A stretch of DNA of 64,000 bases from the NCBI GenBank assembly GCA_963739175.1, contig CAVTZH010000001.1, positions 1 through 64,000 of the forward strand, written 5' to 3'. The position numbers were made by a program, and so were the translations under genes. Of this stretch, positions 32,002 to 42,728 are shown in pieces. The stretch comes from VAZQ01 sp963739175 (GTDB taxonomy: Bacteria; Pseudomonadota; Alphaproteobacteria; Rhizobiales; Xanthobacteraceae). The notes beneath the pieces are model-generated. The model saw only the letters and a list, made by a program, of their open reading frames with translations. It was not told where the DNA came from and ran no database searches. The number at the start of each line of letters is the position of its first letter. Position 1 is the stretch's first letter.

Positions 32002-33294
32002 TGCGGATTGAAGCGCATCGCGACCGAGCGGGCATGGGCATCGAGCCCTTCCGCCTCGCCGAGCGCGATCGCGGCCGGGCCGAGCTTGCGCAATTGCTCG
32101 GGGCCGCATTTGAGGATCGAGGTGCGCTTCATGAAATCGAGCACGCCCAGGCCGGACGAGAAGCGCGCCGAGCGCGCGGTCGGCAGCACATGGTTCGAGC
32201 CGCCGACATAGTCGCCGATCGCTTCCGGGGTATGCGCGCCGAGGAAGATCGCGCCGGCATTGCGGATTTTTCCGGCAAGACCTTCGGCGTCGTCGCTCTC
32301 GATCTCGAGATGCTCGGGCGCGACCGCGTCGACCAATGGAATGGCGTCGTCGAGCTTGTTCACTTTGATGATGGCGCCGAAATCGCGCCACGACGCCGAC
32401 GCGACCTTCGCGCGCGGCAGCGTCTTCAATTGCGCCTCGACCGACTTCTCGACCGCGCTCGCGAGCGCGTCGTCGTCGGTGATCAGGATCGATTGGGCGC
32501 TGGCGTCGTGCTCGGCCTGCGCCAGCAGGTCGGCGGCGATCCAGTCGGGATTGCCGCTCTTGTCGGCGAGGATCAGCACCTCGGACGGACCGGCGATCAT
32601 GTCGATGCCGACCTTGCCGAACACCAGCCGCTTGGCCACCGCCACATAGGCGTTGCCCGGCCCGACGATCTTCGCCACCGGCTTGATGGTGTCCGTGCCA
32701 TAGCGCGAGCGCGGCCACCGCCTGCGCGCCGCCGACGCGATAGACCTCGTCGATGCCGGCGATCTTCGCGGCCGCCAGCACCAGCGGCGCGAGCTTGCCG
32801 TCCGGCGCCGGCACCACCATCACGATGCGCGGCACGCCCGCGACCTTGGCGGGCACCGCGTTCATCAGCACCGATGACGGATAGGCGGCGGTGCCGCCCG
32901 GCACATAGAGCCCGACCGCCTCGATCGCGGTCCAGCGGTGACCGAGCTCGACGCCGAGCGCGTCGGTGAAGCGGTCGTTCGAGGGCACCTGGCGCTTGTG
33001 GTAGACCTCGATCCGCTGCTTGGCGAGTTGCAGCGCGTCGAGCGCCGGGCCTTTGCTGGCGGCGTGCGCGGCGTCGATCTCGGCCGCGCTGACGCGCAGG
33101 TCCTTCGCGGTGATCGCGACGCGGTCGAACTTGTTGGTCAGCTCGACCAGCGCCGCATCGCCGCGGGCGACCACGTCGGCGATGATGGTGCGGACGGTCG
33201 CCTCGACGTCAGCGGAGGCCTCGCGCTTGGTGTCGAGGAAGGCGCGGAATCGTTGGGCGAAATCGGGGGATTGGGCATCGAGACGGATCGGCAT
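31998..33294 (-). CDS. hisD: Histidinol dehydrogenase, frameshifted
   Basis: Catalyses the last two steps of histidine synthesis, oxidising L-histidinol to L-histidine with NAD and zinc. The frame from 33294 gives MPIRLDAQSPDFAQRFRAFL through VGLYVPGGTAAYPSSVLMN and GGAQAVAAL; after an extra C near 32702 the second frame continues KIVGPGNAYVAVAKRLVFG, DMIAGPSEVLILAD, QAEHDASAQ and APEHLEI, the zinc/catalytic residues (Gln-x2-His, Glu-His pair) being present. The C-terminus has GGSNHVLPTAR and SVAMRFNPQ. Corrected length about 431 residues, normal for HisD. An assembly error is likelier than a lost gene. Confidence 0.92.
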
Positions 33295-33347
33295 GCCCCT
33301 TCATAGAGCACCCATCCGGAAAATGGGAGATGCCTCAGTTTATGCTT

Positions 33348-33800
33348 TCAGTGCCGGATACCGGGCGCTTCCGGGGTGTCGGCCGGCCGCATCTCGGCCA
33401 CGCGGGCCGGTCCGAGGTCGACCAGTTCGACCTCCAGGCACTCGACCTCGAGCCGCAATGCCTTGCCGCCCGAGAACACCAGCGTCACGACACCGGCGGG
33501 GGTGTCGGTCTGCTCGAACTCGACGGCCAGGAGATTGAGGACCGTGTCCTTGCCGCAAGGCTGGACCTGTTTGCATTTGCAGCTCTGCACCCGGTCGAAG
33601 CGGAGCGCGGCGCGGCGACGGCGCATCTCAGGGCTCGATGCATTCCACGCCTGCCAGTCGAAACGGTCGAGGCCGATCACCAGGCGCTTCTCCTGCGGAC
33701 GCCAGTGCACGTCCGCGACCTTGACCTCGGCATCCGTCAGATGGGTCGACACGACCTCGAGATCATCCGGGTCGAGGGCAACGAATTTCAACGGCTCCAT
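33348..33800 (-). CDS. DUF2948 family protein
   Basis: Encodes 150 residues from MEPLKFVALDPDDLEVVSTH (33800); an ATG five codons upstream is possible. Family blocks: DLEVVSTHLTDAEVKVADVH, RLVIGLDRFDWQAW, ALRFDRVQSCKCKQV and the C-terminal LRLEVECLEVELVDLG. DUF2948 proteins occur upstream of hisD in alphaproteobacteria and have no known function. The 50-base gap to hisD suggests cotranscription. Confidence 0.9.
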   Translation of the reverse strand: MEPLKFVALDPDDLEVVSTHLTDAEVKVADVHWRPQEKRLVIGLDRFDWQAWNASSPEMRRRRAALRFDRVQSCKCKQVQPCGKDTVLNLLAVEFEQTDTPAGVVTLVFSGGKALRLEVECLEVELVDLGPARVAEMRPADTPEAPGIRH

Positions 33801-33979
33801 GACCGGCTCCAACACGGCTGCCCCCTGATGCCATCCCCTGGGATAGAAGGTAGTTAGGAAGCTAACCAGCCGGGCGCAAGCACCTTAAGTCGCAGGCACC
33901 TGGCTTGTCCCCCGTCCCCCGCTGACATACGATCCGGCCGACCCGCGCCCTATCCGTGCACCGCCAAAAAGGACCGCTG

Positions 33980-34759
33980 ATGTCGAAACCAGTATCGGCC
34001 GCCGCCCGCGTCGCCTTCGGGCTCGTTCTGCTCGCCTCCCTTGCCGGCATGAGTTACGCCCAGGTGCGGCTCGACGTGCCCTATGTGCCGACGCCGCAGG
34101 ACGTCGTCGACCGCATGCTCGACATGGCCAAGCTCACCAAGGACGACTTCCACATCGACCTCGGCTCCGGCGACGGCCGCATCGCCGTCACCGCGGCGAA
34201 GCGCGGCGCGCGCTCGATCGGCATCGACCTCAACCCGACCCGCATCGCGGAAGCGAACGAGAACGCCCAGAAGGCGGGCGTGACCGACCGCGTCACTTTC
34301 GTGCTGGGCAATCTGTTCGAGCAGAAGATCGGCCAAGCCAATGTGCTGACGATGTACCTGCTGCAGAGCGTCAATATGCAGTTGCGCCCGCGCATCCTTG
34401 CCGAGCTCAAGCCCGGCTCGCGCGTCGTCTCCCACGCCTTCAGCATGAACGACTGGGAGCCGGACCAGCACGTCAACGTGACCGGCCGCAACCTCTATCT
34501 CTGGATCGTGCCGGGCAAGGCCGAAGGCACCTGGCAGGCCGAAAGCGGCGGACGCAAGTTCACGCTCGACCTGAAGCAGGCGTTCCAGAAGCTCACCGGC
34601 ACCGCCACCGTGAACGGCGTGTCGACGCCGGTGACCGGCAAGCTCAACGGCAACGCGATCGAATTGTCCGGCGACTTCGGCGGCGGAGTGAAGGAGCTCC
34701 GCGGCGAGATCAAGGACAACGCCATCGGCGGCGGCAACCTGCGCGCCACGCGCTCTTGA
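33980..34759 (+). CDS. Exported SAM-dependent methyltransferase-like protein
   Basis: Encodes 259 residues from the ATG at 33980 (MSKPVSAAARVAFGLVLLAS), giving a signal peptide cleaved near SYAQ; an upstream start at 33956 is possible. The mature part has a Rossmann methyltransferase core: motif I FHIDLGSGDGRIAVTAAKRG, the acidic SIGIDLNP of motif II, and TMYLLQSVNMQLRPRIL. The C-terminal half (about 165-259) is a beta-rich add-on. A periplasmic methyltransferase is odd because SAM is cytoplasmic; similar exported proteins exist in Bradyrhizobium. Substrate unknown. Confidence 0.75.
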   Translation: MSKPVSAAARVAFGLVLLASLAGMSYAQVRLDVPYVPTPQDVVDRMLDMAKLTKDDFHIDLGSGDGRIAVTAAKRGARSIGIDLNPTRIAEANENAQKAGVTDRVTFVLGNLFEQKIGQANVLTMYLLQSVNMQLRPRILAELKPGSRVVSHAFSMNDWEPDQHVNVTGRNLYLWIVPGKAEGTWQAESGGRKFTLDLKQAFQKLTGTATVNGVSTPVTGKLNGNAIELSGDFGGGVKELRGEIKDNAIGGGNLRATRS

Positions 34760-34854
34760 CGCCACCGCTAAGCATGTAACCATCGGAACTATCGGCTGCG
34801 CCCGGTCGGGCCTCGTCACACAGCCGCGCTCGAACCCGCCGGAGACCTCCTCAC

Positions 34855-36165
34855 ATGGCCGAACCATCGACCGCGGCACCCCGCGCCAGCCTGTCCACGC
34901 TCGACGCCGCCGCCATGCTGGTCGGCATCGTTATCGGCATCGGCATCTTCAAGACGCCATCGCTGGTCGCGAACTTCGTGCCGAACGAGACCTACTTCAT
35001 CGGCATGTGGGCGCTGGGCGGATTTGTCACCTTCGTGGGCGCGCTCTGCTATGCCGAGCTCGGCTCGTCGCGCCCGAGCGCCGGTGGCGAGTACCAGTTT
35101 CTGAAGGACGCCTATGGCCCGAAGGTCAGCGTGCTGTTCGCCTGGGCGCGCTGCAGCGTGATCCAGCCGGGCGCGATCGCAGCGGTCGCCTTCGTGCTCG
35201 GCGACTACGCCAATGTACTGCTCAACCTCGGAGCGTATGGACCTGCGATCTACGCCGTGATCGGCGTGCTGATCGTCACCGGCATCAACTTCGCCGGCAC
35301 CTTGCAAGGCAAGAACACCCAGCTCGTGCTGTCGTTGCTGACGGTCGCGGCGGTGCTTGTTGTCGCGATCGCCGGTTTCATGGCGCCCGGATCGTCTGCG
35401 CCGCCGGCGCCGCCGCGAGACCTGGTCTGGGGCATGGCGGGCTTGTCCATGGTCTTCGTGCTCCTGACCTATGGCGGCTGGAACGAGGCCGCCTACCTCT
35501 CGGGCGAAATCAAGGACGTCAAGCGCAACATGGTGCGGGCGCTGATGCTCGGCGTCGCCGTGATTGTGGCGGCCTACCTGCTGATCAACTTCGCCTATCT
35601 GCACGCGCTCGGCATAGACGGACTGCGCAAGAGCAATGCGGTCGGCGCCGACCTGATGAAGATCGTCGCCGGCACCAGCGGCGCGATCGTGCTCAGCATC
35701 ATCGTGTGCATCACCGCGGGGTCGACGCTGAACGGCACCATCTTCACCGGCGCGCGCTCCTACTACGCGCTCGGCCGCGACGTCAGCGTCTTCCATCGCC
35801 TCGGCATCTGGGAGGAGCGCGGCGACACCCCGGCCAACGGCCTGATCGTGCAGGGCATCATCACCATCGTGCTGATCCTGTTCGGATCGACGACGCGCGA
35901 CGGCTTCGAGTCCATGGTCGCCTACACCGCGCCGGTGTTCTGGCTGTTCATGTTCCTGGTGGCGATCTCGATCATCGTGTTCCGCGTGCGCGAGCCGGGC
36001 CGTGAGCTGCCATTCCGGGTGCCGCTCTATCCGCTGCCGCCGCTGATCCTCGCCGCCGCCTGCGCCTGGATGTTCTATTCGGCGCTGGTTTACGCGGGCT
36101 GGGGCTCGATCATCGGCGTGGTGGTGCTCGTGGTCGGCCTGCCGCTGATTTTCCTGCGGCGCTAG
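34855..36165 (+). CDS. APC family amino acid permease
   Basis: Encodes 436 residues with about twelve membrane helices. The first helix has the APC core motif VGIVIGIGIFKTPS (G-I-G-I-F), helix 2-3 holds GALCYAELGSSRPSAGGEY, and helix 6 has LTYGGWNEAAYLSGEIKDV, the pattern of eukaryotic-like LAT/basic amino acid permeases. It would import amino acids or polyamines with a coupled ion, or exchange them. Plus-strand gene standing between two minus-strand core clusters. Confidence 0.9.
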   Translation: MAEPSTAAPRASLSTLDAAAMLVGIVIGIGIFKTPSLVANFVPNETYFIGMWALGGFVTFVGALCYAELGSSRPSAGGEYQFLKDAYGPKVSVLFAWARCSVIQPGAIAAVAFVLGDYANVLLNLGAYGPAIYAVIGVLIVTGINFAGTLQGKNTQLVLSLLTVAAVLVVAIAGFMAPGSSAPPAPPRDLVWGMAGLSMVFVLLTYGGWNEAAYLSGEIKDVKRNMVRALMLGVAVIVAAYLLINFAYLHALGIDGLRKSNAVGADLMKIVAGTSGAIVLSIIVCITAGSTLNGTIFTGARSYYALGRDVSVFHRLGIWEERGDTPANGLIVQGIITIVLILFGSTTRDGFESMVAYTAPVFWLFMFLVAISIIVFRVREPGRELPFRVPLYPLPPLILAAACAWMFYSALVYAGWGSIIGVVVLVVGLPLIFLRR

Positions 36166-36256
36166 CGAGGCGCGACCCGGCGGCATATGGAGTCGGCCCG
36201 GACCTTGCATTAGCCTTCGGGTGCGCGGACGCGCGTTGTCCGCCTCCGGAGGCTCC

Positions 36257-37291
36257 ATGCGTAGGTCATTGCCACTCCACCTGATCGCAGCGCTGGTGCT
36301 GCTGGCTGCAAGCGACGCCGCCCATGCGCAAAGCGCCGCGGATTTCTACCGCGGCAAGCAGGTCAACCTGATCGTCAGCGCCTCGACCGGCGGCGGCTAC
36401 GACACCTACGGACGCACGGTCGCGCGGCATCTCGGCGAGCACATCCCGGGCAAGCCGACGGTGGTGGTGCAGAACATGCCGGCCGCGGGCGGGCTCGGCG
36501 CCGCCAACCACACCTATAACGTCGCGGCCAGGGACGGCACCGTCATCACGCTGTTCCAGAACACCGTGCCGCTCGAGCCGTTCTTCGACAACAAGCAGGC
36601 GCAGTTTGACGCCGCGCAGTTCGGCTGGCTCGGCACGCCGACCGCGGAGGTCGCGCTCTACATGTTCTGGCACACGTCGAAGATCCGGACGCTGAAGGAC
36701 GCGCAGACGCAGGAATATGTGGCGGGCGCTGCCGGCGCGGCCTCGACGCCCGCGTTCTACGGCCGCGTGTTCAACCAGATCTTCAACATGAAGGCGCGCT
36801 TCATCAGCGGCTATCCCGGCCAGAACGAGATCCTGCATGCGATGGAGGGCGGCGAGGTCGAGGCGATGGCGTCGCCGTTCTGGTCGAGCCTGAAGACGTC
36901 GCGCCCGGCCTGGCACAAGGAGGGCAAGATCCGCTTCCTGTTCCAGTATGGCGGCGAGGATCATCCCGAGCTCAAGAGCGTGCCGCGCGCGCTCGATCTG
37001 CTGCAGACCGACGCCGACAAGACGCTGCTGGCGGTGGCGGCGGCGCCGCTCGCGCTGGGACGGCCGTTCGGCGCGCCGCCCGGCGTTCCTGCCTATCGGC
37101 TCGCGGCGCTGCGCGGCGCCATGATGGCGACGTTCAAGGACCCGGCCTTCCTCGCCGATTGCGCCAAGCAGCGGCTCGAATGCGCCGACCCCCGGAGCGG
37201 CGAAGAGCTCGGCACGCTGATCGGCCGCGCCTATGGCGCATCGGCGGACGTGCGCAAGCGGCTGATCGGGATGTATCAGGTGACGAAGTAG
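36257..37291 (+). CDS. Tripartite tricarboxylate transporter substrate-binding protein (Bug/TctC)
   Basis: The ATG at 36257 is preceded by GGAGG and gives the signal peptide MRRSLPLHLIAALVLLAASD. The mature protein (about 344 residues) has the binding-pocket pattern of Bug proteins: VNLIVSASTGGGYDTYGRTV, IPGKPTVVVQNMPAAGG and DGTVITLFQNT. These periplasmic proteins hand carboxylates or small organic acids to a TctAB membrane pair, but no TctA or TctB gene lies in this window. It is one of six in the window. Confidence 0.88.
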   Translation: MRRSLPLHLIAALVLLAASDAAHAQSAADFYRGKQVNLIVSASTGGGYDTYGRTVARHLGEHIPGKPTVVVQNMPAAGGLGAANHTYNVAARDGTVITLFQNTVPLEPFFDNKQAQFDAAQFGWLGTPTAEVALYMFWHTSKIRTLKDAQTQEYVAGAAGAASTPAFYGRVFNQIFNMKARFISGYPGQNEILHAMEGGEVEAMASPFWSSLKTSRPAWHKEGKIRFLFQYGGEDHPELKSVPRALDLLQTDADKTLLAVAAAPLALGRPFGAPPGVPAYRLAALRGAMMATFKDPAFLADCAKQRLECADPRSGEELGTLIGRAYGASADVRKRLIGMYQVTK

Positions 37292-37327
37292 CAATGTTGA
37301 GTGCTGTCGGGCGGCAGGCGGGGTCTG

Positions 37328-37441
37328 CTCCCTCTCCCCGTTGGGGAGAGGGGTGGGGTGAGGGGGAATAGGTCCATCGATAGAGCTATTCCCCCTCACC
37401 CGCTCGCTTCGCTCGCGACCTCTCCCCAACGGGGAGAGGTG
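37328..37441. repeat. Intergenic palindromic repeat, CCCTCTCCCC type
   Basis: Two mirror-image blocks around CTCCCCGTTGGGGAGAGG and CTCTCCCCAACGGGGAGAGG, joined by CCCCTCACCC/GGGTGAGGGG arms, form a large inverted repeat between the Bug gene and murA. Elements of this kind are scattered through intergenic DNA of many alphaproteobacteria and may act as bidirectional hairpins between converging genes. Confidence 0.8.
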
Positions 37442-37494
37442 ACTCGCGGCACGTGCGGAACTTCGGACGAGAGACTCGCTGTGTTGCTTAGCGG

Positions 37495-38784
<1,290 letters not shown>

Positions 38785-38877
38785 GCCCCCTGCTCCTGAC
38801 GCCGATACAGCCCTGCCCGGCAATTTCGAACCGGCGGCCGCCCGGTAGGGGCCGCCAGCCACCTTAGCACGGTGGGT

Positions 38878-39066
38878 CTAGCTGTTGCGCTTGTCTTCGC
38901 CAAATCCGGCGGAATCGTGGGTCTCGGTGGAGGGCTCGCCGGAGCCGCGCTGCCCGCTGCTGCGGCCTCTGGCCTGCGCCTTGCGGCGCTTGAGGTTGTC
39001 CCGCAGGGCGGCCGACAGGCGCCGTGCGCGGCGCTGTTTCTGCGGGTCCTTGGGGCGGTCAGTCAT
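38878..39066 (-). CDS. Small basic protein upstream of murA, 62 aa
   Basis: The ATG at 39066 gives MTDRPKDPQKQRRARRLSAA, a strongly basic helical N-terminal half (LRDNLKRRKAQARGR), then a Ser/Gly-rich tail. A short protein of this type precedes murA in many rhizobia and Bradyrhizobium relatives. The frame upstream reaches into the tRNA-Thr and is a shadow. No known function; possibly nucleic-acid binding by charge. Confidence 0.65.
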   Translation of the reverse strand: MTDRPKDPQKQRRARRLSAALRDNLKRRKAQARGRSSGQRGSGEPSTETHDSAGFGEDKRNS

Positions 39067-39180
39067 GGCAAGCCGGTCATGGCAAGTCGATCCTGGTGAA
39101 AGGTTGCGCCACGGACGGCCTTGTGGCAAGGATCGCCGCGTTCCGGCGCGATTTGGACGCCGCTGGAAACCCGCGACGAT

Positions 39181-39233
<53 letters not shown>

Positions 39234-39255
<22 letters not shown>

Positions 39256-40025
39256 GCAACGCCCCGCCAATCATGCGCACGGTTTGACCGTTCGGCCGAC
39301 GTGACCTGCTCGAACACGCCCATGCTGGCGCAGATCTGCGAGAACCTGAAGTTCTTAGATTGCGCGATGGTGTCGCGAACGCCCTGGTAGACTTTGTTCG
39401 GATGGGACGGGTCGGCGCTGTGGCCGTCGGTGTAGTCGTGGAACAGGACAAAGCCGCCGGGGCTGATCAGCTGTTCGGCCCGCAGCGCCGCTTCTCGCGT
39501 TGCATCGTAGCCGTGCCAATGATCGATGAAGATCATCCCGAAGCGGCGGCCCGCGGCGATCAGAGAATCCATGCAGGCAGTTCCGTCACCGGAGCGAAAC
39601 TCGATGCGGTCGCCGCCAGGCAAGTGCGCGATGTTCGCGCGTGACGCTGCCGTCGACGCCGGATCGAGGTCGCAGGTGATCAGCGTGCCGCTGCCACGAT
39701 CATGAAGCGCATGCGCGATGATCGACGTCGACAGCCCCCGGAACGTGCCCAGCTCCAACACATCGCCACGCGTAAAATAGGCGATCTCGTAGAGCTTCAT
39801 GGCTTCCGGCTTCCACAGATAGCCATCGACACCGATGTCGATCAGTCCGGCGAGCCCCATGCGGCCATCGGGCGCGTCGGCGAGCGCTTTGTGAAAGCGG
39901 CGAACATGCCGGCCGGGGAACCGAAACGTCTTTCTGTAGGGCAGCACCACGCGCAATTTGTCGAGTTCGAGCCAAGTGTCGGCGTGCTGCTGGGTCGGAA
40001 GACGGCTCACAATCGTTCGTAGCAT
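39234..40025 (-). CDS. Class I SAM-dependent methyltransferase
   Basis: Start at 40025 (MLRTIVSRLPTQQHADTWLE) gives 263 residues; earlier in-frame starts to 40133 look non-coding. The core has motif I GDVLELGTFRGLSTSIIAHA, then LITCDLDPAS, RIEFRSGDGTACM and the metal-site-like FGMIFIDHWHGYDATREA (Methyltransf_24/CmcI-like, catechol-O-methyltransferase fold). The last dozen residues (RGVAGAAGQD) come from antisense of the tRNA-Thr 3' end, so the natural stop may have been lost. Substrate unknown. Confidence 0.8.
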
Positions 40026-40215
40026 CGCGTCACCGTACACCTCGGTTACGACGGCGAAAGAGTCGCTCCCCGCGCCGTTCCAGGCCTTGGAACACCGGAA
40101 TTTCGTTAACGGCAACGCTGTTGAAAGGCCCAAATCTGCCCCTGAATGCCCTTGGTATCGGGGCCTCCGCAGACTATTCTCTCGCGCTTCTCTTCACAGG
40201 AGAGGCAAGACAGCC

Positions 40216-41523
40216 GTGGACGCCAAGACTCCCCCCGCCGCAAAGCGCCCCCCGGGCGCGCTGGTCGCCGAAGGCAAGACCAAGCGGATCCATAAGCTCG
40301 CCGGCAGCACCGATCTGGTGACGCTCGTTGCCAAGGACGACATCACCGCCGGCGACGGCGCCAAGCACGACGTCATCCCCGAGAAGGGCCGGCTCGCCAA
40401 CCGCACGACCTGCAACGTGTTCCGCCTGCTGAAGGCGTGCGGCATCCCGGTCGCGTTCGAGGAGCAGGACAGCGACACATCGTTCATTGCGCCCGGCTGC
40501 ACCATGCTGCCCTACGAGGTGGTGACGCGGCGCGAGGCCCACGGCTCCTATCTCAAGCGCCATCCGCATATCGCCAAGGGGCAATTGTTTCCGCAGCTGC
40601 TCGTCGAGTTCTACCTCAAGACCAAGGACAAGGACTGGAAGGGCAAGCCGCTGGTCGCCGACGACCCGCTGATGGATTTCTCCGACGGCGCCGCGCAGAT
40701 CAGGCTGCTCAATCCGGCGAAGCCGGTGATCGGCCAGGAGCCGTTCCTGATCCTGCCGGCGTCCGACGTGCTGACGTCGAACGACGAGTGGAAGATTTTC
40801 CCGGAGATGCGGCGGATCGCACGCCAGACGTTCCTGGTGCTGGAGAAGGCGTGGCAGCTGCAGGGCGGCACGCTGGTCGATCTCAAGGTCGAGTTCGGCT
40901 ACGACAGCAAAGGCCGCCTGCTGCTCGCCGACGTGATCGACAACGACTCCTGGCGCGTGATCGAGGACGGCTCCTATATCGACAAGCAGGTCTATCGCGA
41001 CGGCGGCGCGCTCGACGACGTCGCCGCGAAGTACCGCCGCGTGGCGGAGATCACCGACCGCTTCCAGCTGCCGCGCCAGCGCATCATCCTCTGGCGCGGA
41101 TCGGAGACCGACAAGACCGACCCCTTCACCGCCGCGCTCGGCGAGCTCAAGGATATGATGACCGTCGTCACCTGCTCCGTGCACAAGGAGCCGGTCAACG
41201 CCGCCGCCACGCTCTACCGCATGGCGCAGGAAGTGCCGGACAGCATCATGATCGCCTTTATCGGGCGCTCGAACGGCGCCGGCCCGACGTTGTCGGCAAT
41301 GTCGACCATCCCGGTGATCACGGTGCCGGCGAGCGCCAAGGACTTCCCCGAGGACGTCTGGTCGTCGCTGCGGGCGCCGAGCAAGGTGCCGGTGATGACG
41401 GTGCTGGAGCCGTCGAACGCGGTGCTCGCCGCGCTGCAGATCCTCTCCGCGCGCAACCCGAAGCTCTACGCGCATGTGCGCGCCGAGATCGAGGCGCGCA
41501 CGGTGAACACGCTGCTGCTGTAG
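40216..41523 (+). CDS. Bifunctional PurC-PurE fusion (PAICS-type)
   Basis: A GTG start at 40216 follows AGGAGAGG and yields 435 residues. Residues 1-260 are SAICAR synthetase (PurC): LVAEGKTKRIHKL, YEVVTRREAHGSYLKRHP, DLKVEFGYDSKGRLLLADV, IDNDSWRV. Residues about 285-435 form a PurE-like AIR carboxylase: RIILWRGSETDKTD, CSVHKEPVNAA (His323) and FIGRSNGAGPTLSAM, ending DVWSSLRAPSKVPVMTVLEP. This order and the wording of the blocks follow animal PAICS, which does steps 6 and 7 of purine synthesis, rather than separate bacterial PurE/PurK/PurC. Length is close to human PAICS (425). Confidence 0.88.
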   Translation: MDAKTPPAAKRPPGALVAEGKTKRIHKLAGSTDLVTLVAKDDITAGDGAKHDVIPEKGRLANRTTCNVFRLLKACGIPVAFEEQDSDTSFIAPGCTMLPYEVVTRREAHGSYLKRHPHIAKGQLFPQLLVEFYLKTKDKDWKGKPLVADDPLMDFSDGAAQIRLLNPAKPVIGQEPFLILPASDVLTSNDEWKIFPEMRRIARQTFLVLEKAWQLQGGTLVDLKVEFGYDSKGRLLLADVIDNDSWRVIEDGSYIDKQVYRDGGALDDVAAKYRRVAEITDRFQLPRQRIILWRGSETDKTDPFTAALGELKDMMTVVTCSVHKEPVNAAATLYRMAQEVPDSIMIAFIGRSNGAGPTLSAMSTIPVITVPASAKDFPEDVWSSLRAPSKVPVMTVLEPSNAVLAALQILSARNPKLYAHVRAEIEARTVNTLLL

Positions 41524-41530
41524 CCGCGCC

Positions 41531-42544
41531 TTACAGCTTCTTGATCCCGGCCTGGGTGATGATGTCGCGGAACATCGCCACCTCCTTGGTGACGCGCGCC
41601 ATGTGGCCCTTGCCGTCCTTCGCCGTCACCTCGAAGCCGGATTGCGTGAGCTTGGCGCGCATCTCGGGACGATTGAGGATTTCGAGCGTGACCTTCTCGA
41701 GTTGACGCACGATCTCGGGCGGCGTCTTCACCGGCGCCATCAGCGCGGTGTAGGTGTCGAATACGAAATCCTTGTAGCCGGCCTCGACCATGGTCGGGAT
41801 CTCCGGCAGATCGTGCCAGCGCGAGGTGCCGGTGACGGCAAGCCCTAAGATTTTCCCGCCCTTGATGTGCGGGTGCGCGGGCGCGAGCACGCCGGAGGAA
41901 AGCTGCACGGTGCCGCCGATCAGCGCCTGCAGCGCGTCGCCACCGCCGGCGAACACCACTGTCGCCATATCCTTCAAGCCTTCGCGCTGCTTGAGCACCT
42001 CGGCTTGCAGTTGCGGCGTGGTGCCGATCGGCGGCGTCGAGACGTTGAACTTCGCCGGATTGGCTTTGGCGAGCGCGACGAACTCCTTCATCGTCTTCGG
42101 ACCGAGGCCCGGGCTGACCGCGAACACATGCGGCGAGATCGCGAGCTCGCAGATCGCGGAAAAATCCTTGAACGGATCGTAGGGCAGCGTGTTGTAGAGC
42201 CCGGGATTGACCGAATAGGCGCTGGTGGTCAGCAGGATGGTGTAACCGTCGGGATCGGAGCGCGCGGCAAGCCCCATGCCGATATTGCCGCCGGCGCCGC
42301 CGCGGTTCTCCACGAAGAAGGTGCCGCCGGTCGCCTGCTGCATCGCCGCTGCCATGATGCGGGCGATGATATCGGACGGGCCGCCCGGCGTGTTGGCGAC
42401 GATGATTCGCACCGGCCGCTCCGGATAGGCGGCCAACGCCGACGTGACGCGCAGGATCGCGGGCGCCGCGATGCCGGCGGCCAGCGCGCCCTTGATCACA
42501 CGCCGCCGCGACGGTGCGGCCAAGCTGTTACCCGGCTTATCCAT
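41531..42544 (-). CDS. Tripartite tricarboxylate transporter substrate-binding protein (Bug/TctC)
   Basis: Encodes 337 residues with a twin-arginine-like signal (SRRRVIKGALAAGIAAPAIL). The mature protein has the Bug pattern: YPERPVRIIVANTPGGPSDI, ENRGGAGGNIGMGLAARSDP, DGYTILLTTSAYSVNPGLY, and LAPAHPHIKGGKILGLAVTG. It converges with the PurC-PurE gene (7-base gap). No TctA/TctB in the window. Confidence 0.9.
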   Translation of the reverse strand: MDKPGNSLAAPSRRRVIKGALAAGIAAPAILRVTSALAAYPERPVRIIVANTPGGPSDIIARIMAAAMQQATGGTFFVENRGGAGGNIGMGLAARSDPDGYTILLTTSAYSVNPGLYNTLPYDPFKDFSAICELAISPHVFAVSPGLGPKTMKEFVALAKANPAKFNVSTPPIGTTPQLQAEVLKQREGLKDMATVVFAGGGDALQALIGGTVQLSSGVLAPAHPHIKGGKILGLAVTGTSRWHDLPEIPTMVEAGYKDFVFDTYTALMAPVKTPPEIVRQLEKVTLEILNRPEMRAKLTQSGFEVTAKDGKGHMARVTKEVAMFRDIITQAGIKKL

Positions 42545-42728
42545 GGGTGGTCCTCCCAGAGGATTGTTGATTGGAGCCCATGCTAGGAAGTTACGGCAGG
42601 GCCAGCAACCGGCAGCGGTCGCGACAAGATCGCCATTGCCGGCTAAGGCCGCCCCGGCAGGCCTTTATCGACCTACCGAATTCCCCTAGCCTGATTTTCA
42701 GGGGTGGGTCACGGGGGCGATCAGCGCC

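Noticed and set aside
34816..36258. 480-codon open frame antisense to the APC permease
   Set aside because: Composition (Arg, His, Gln, Asp without hydrophobic core) is that of a shadow in high-G+C DNA; the permease on the other strand is certain.
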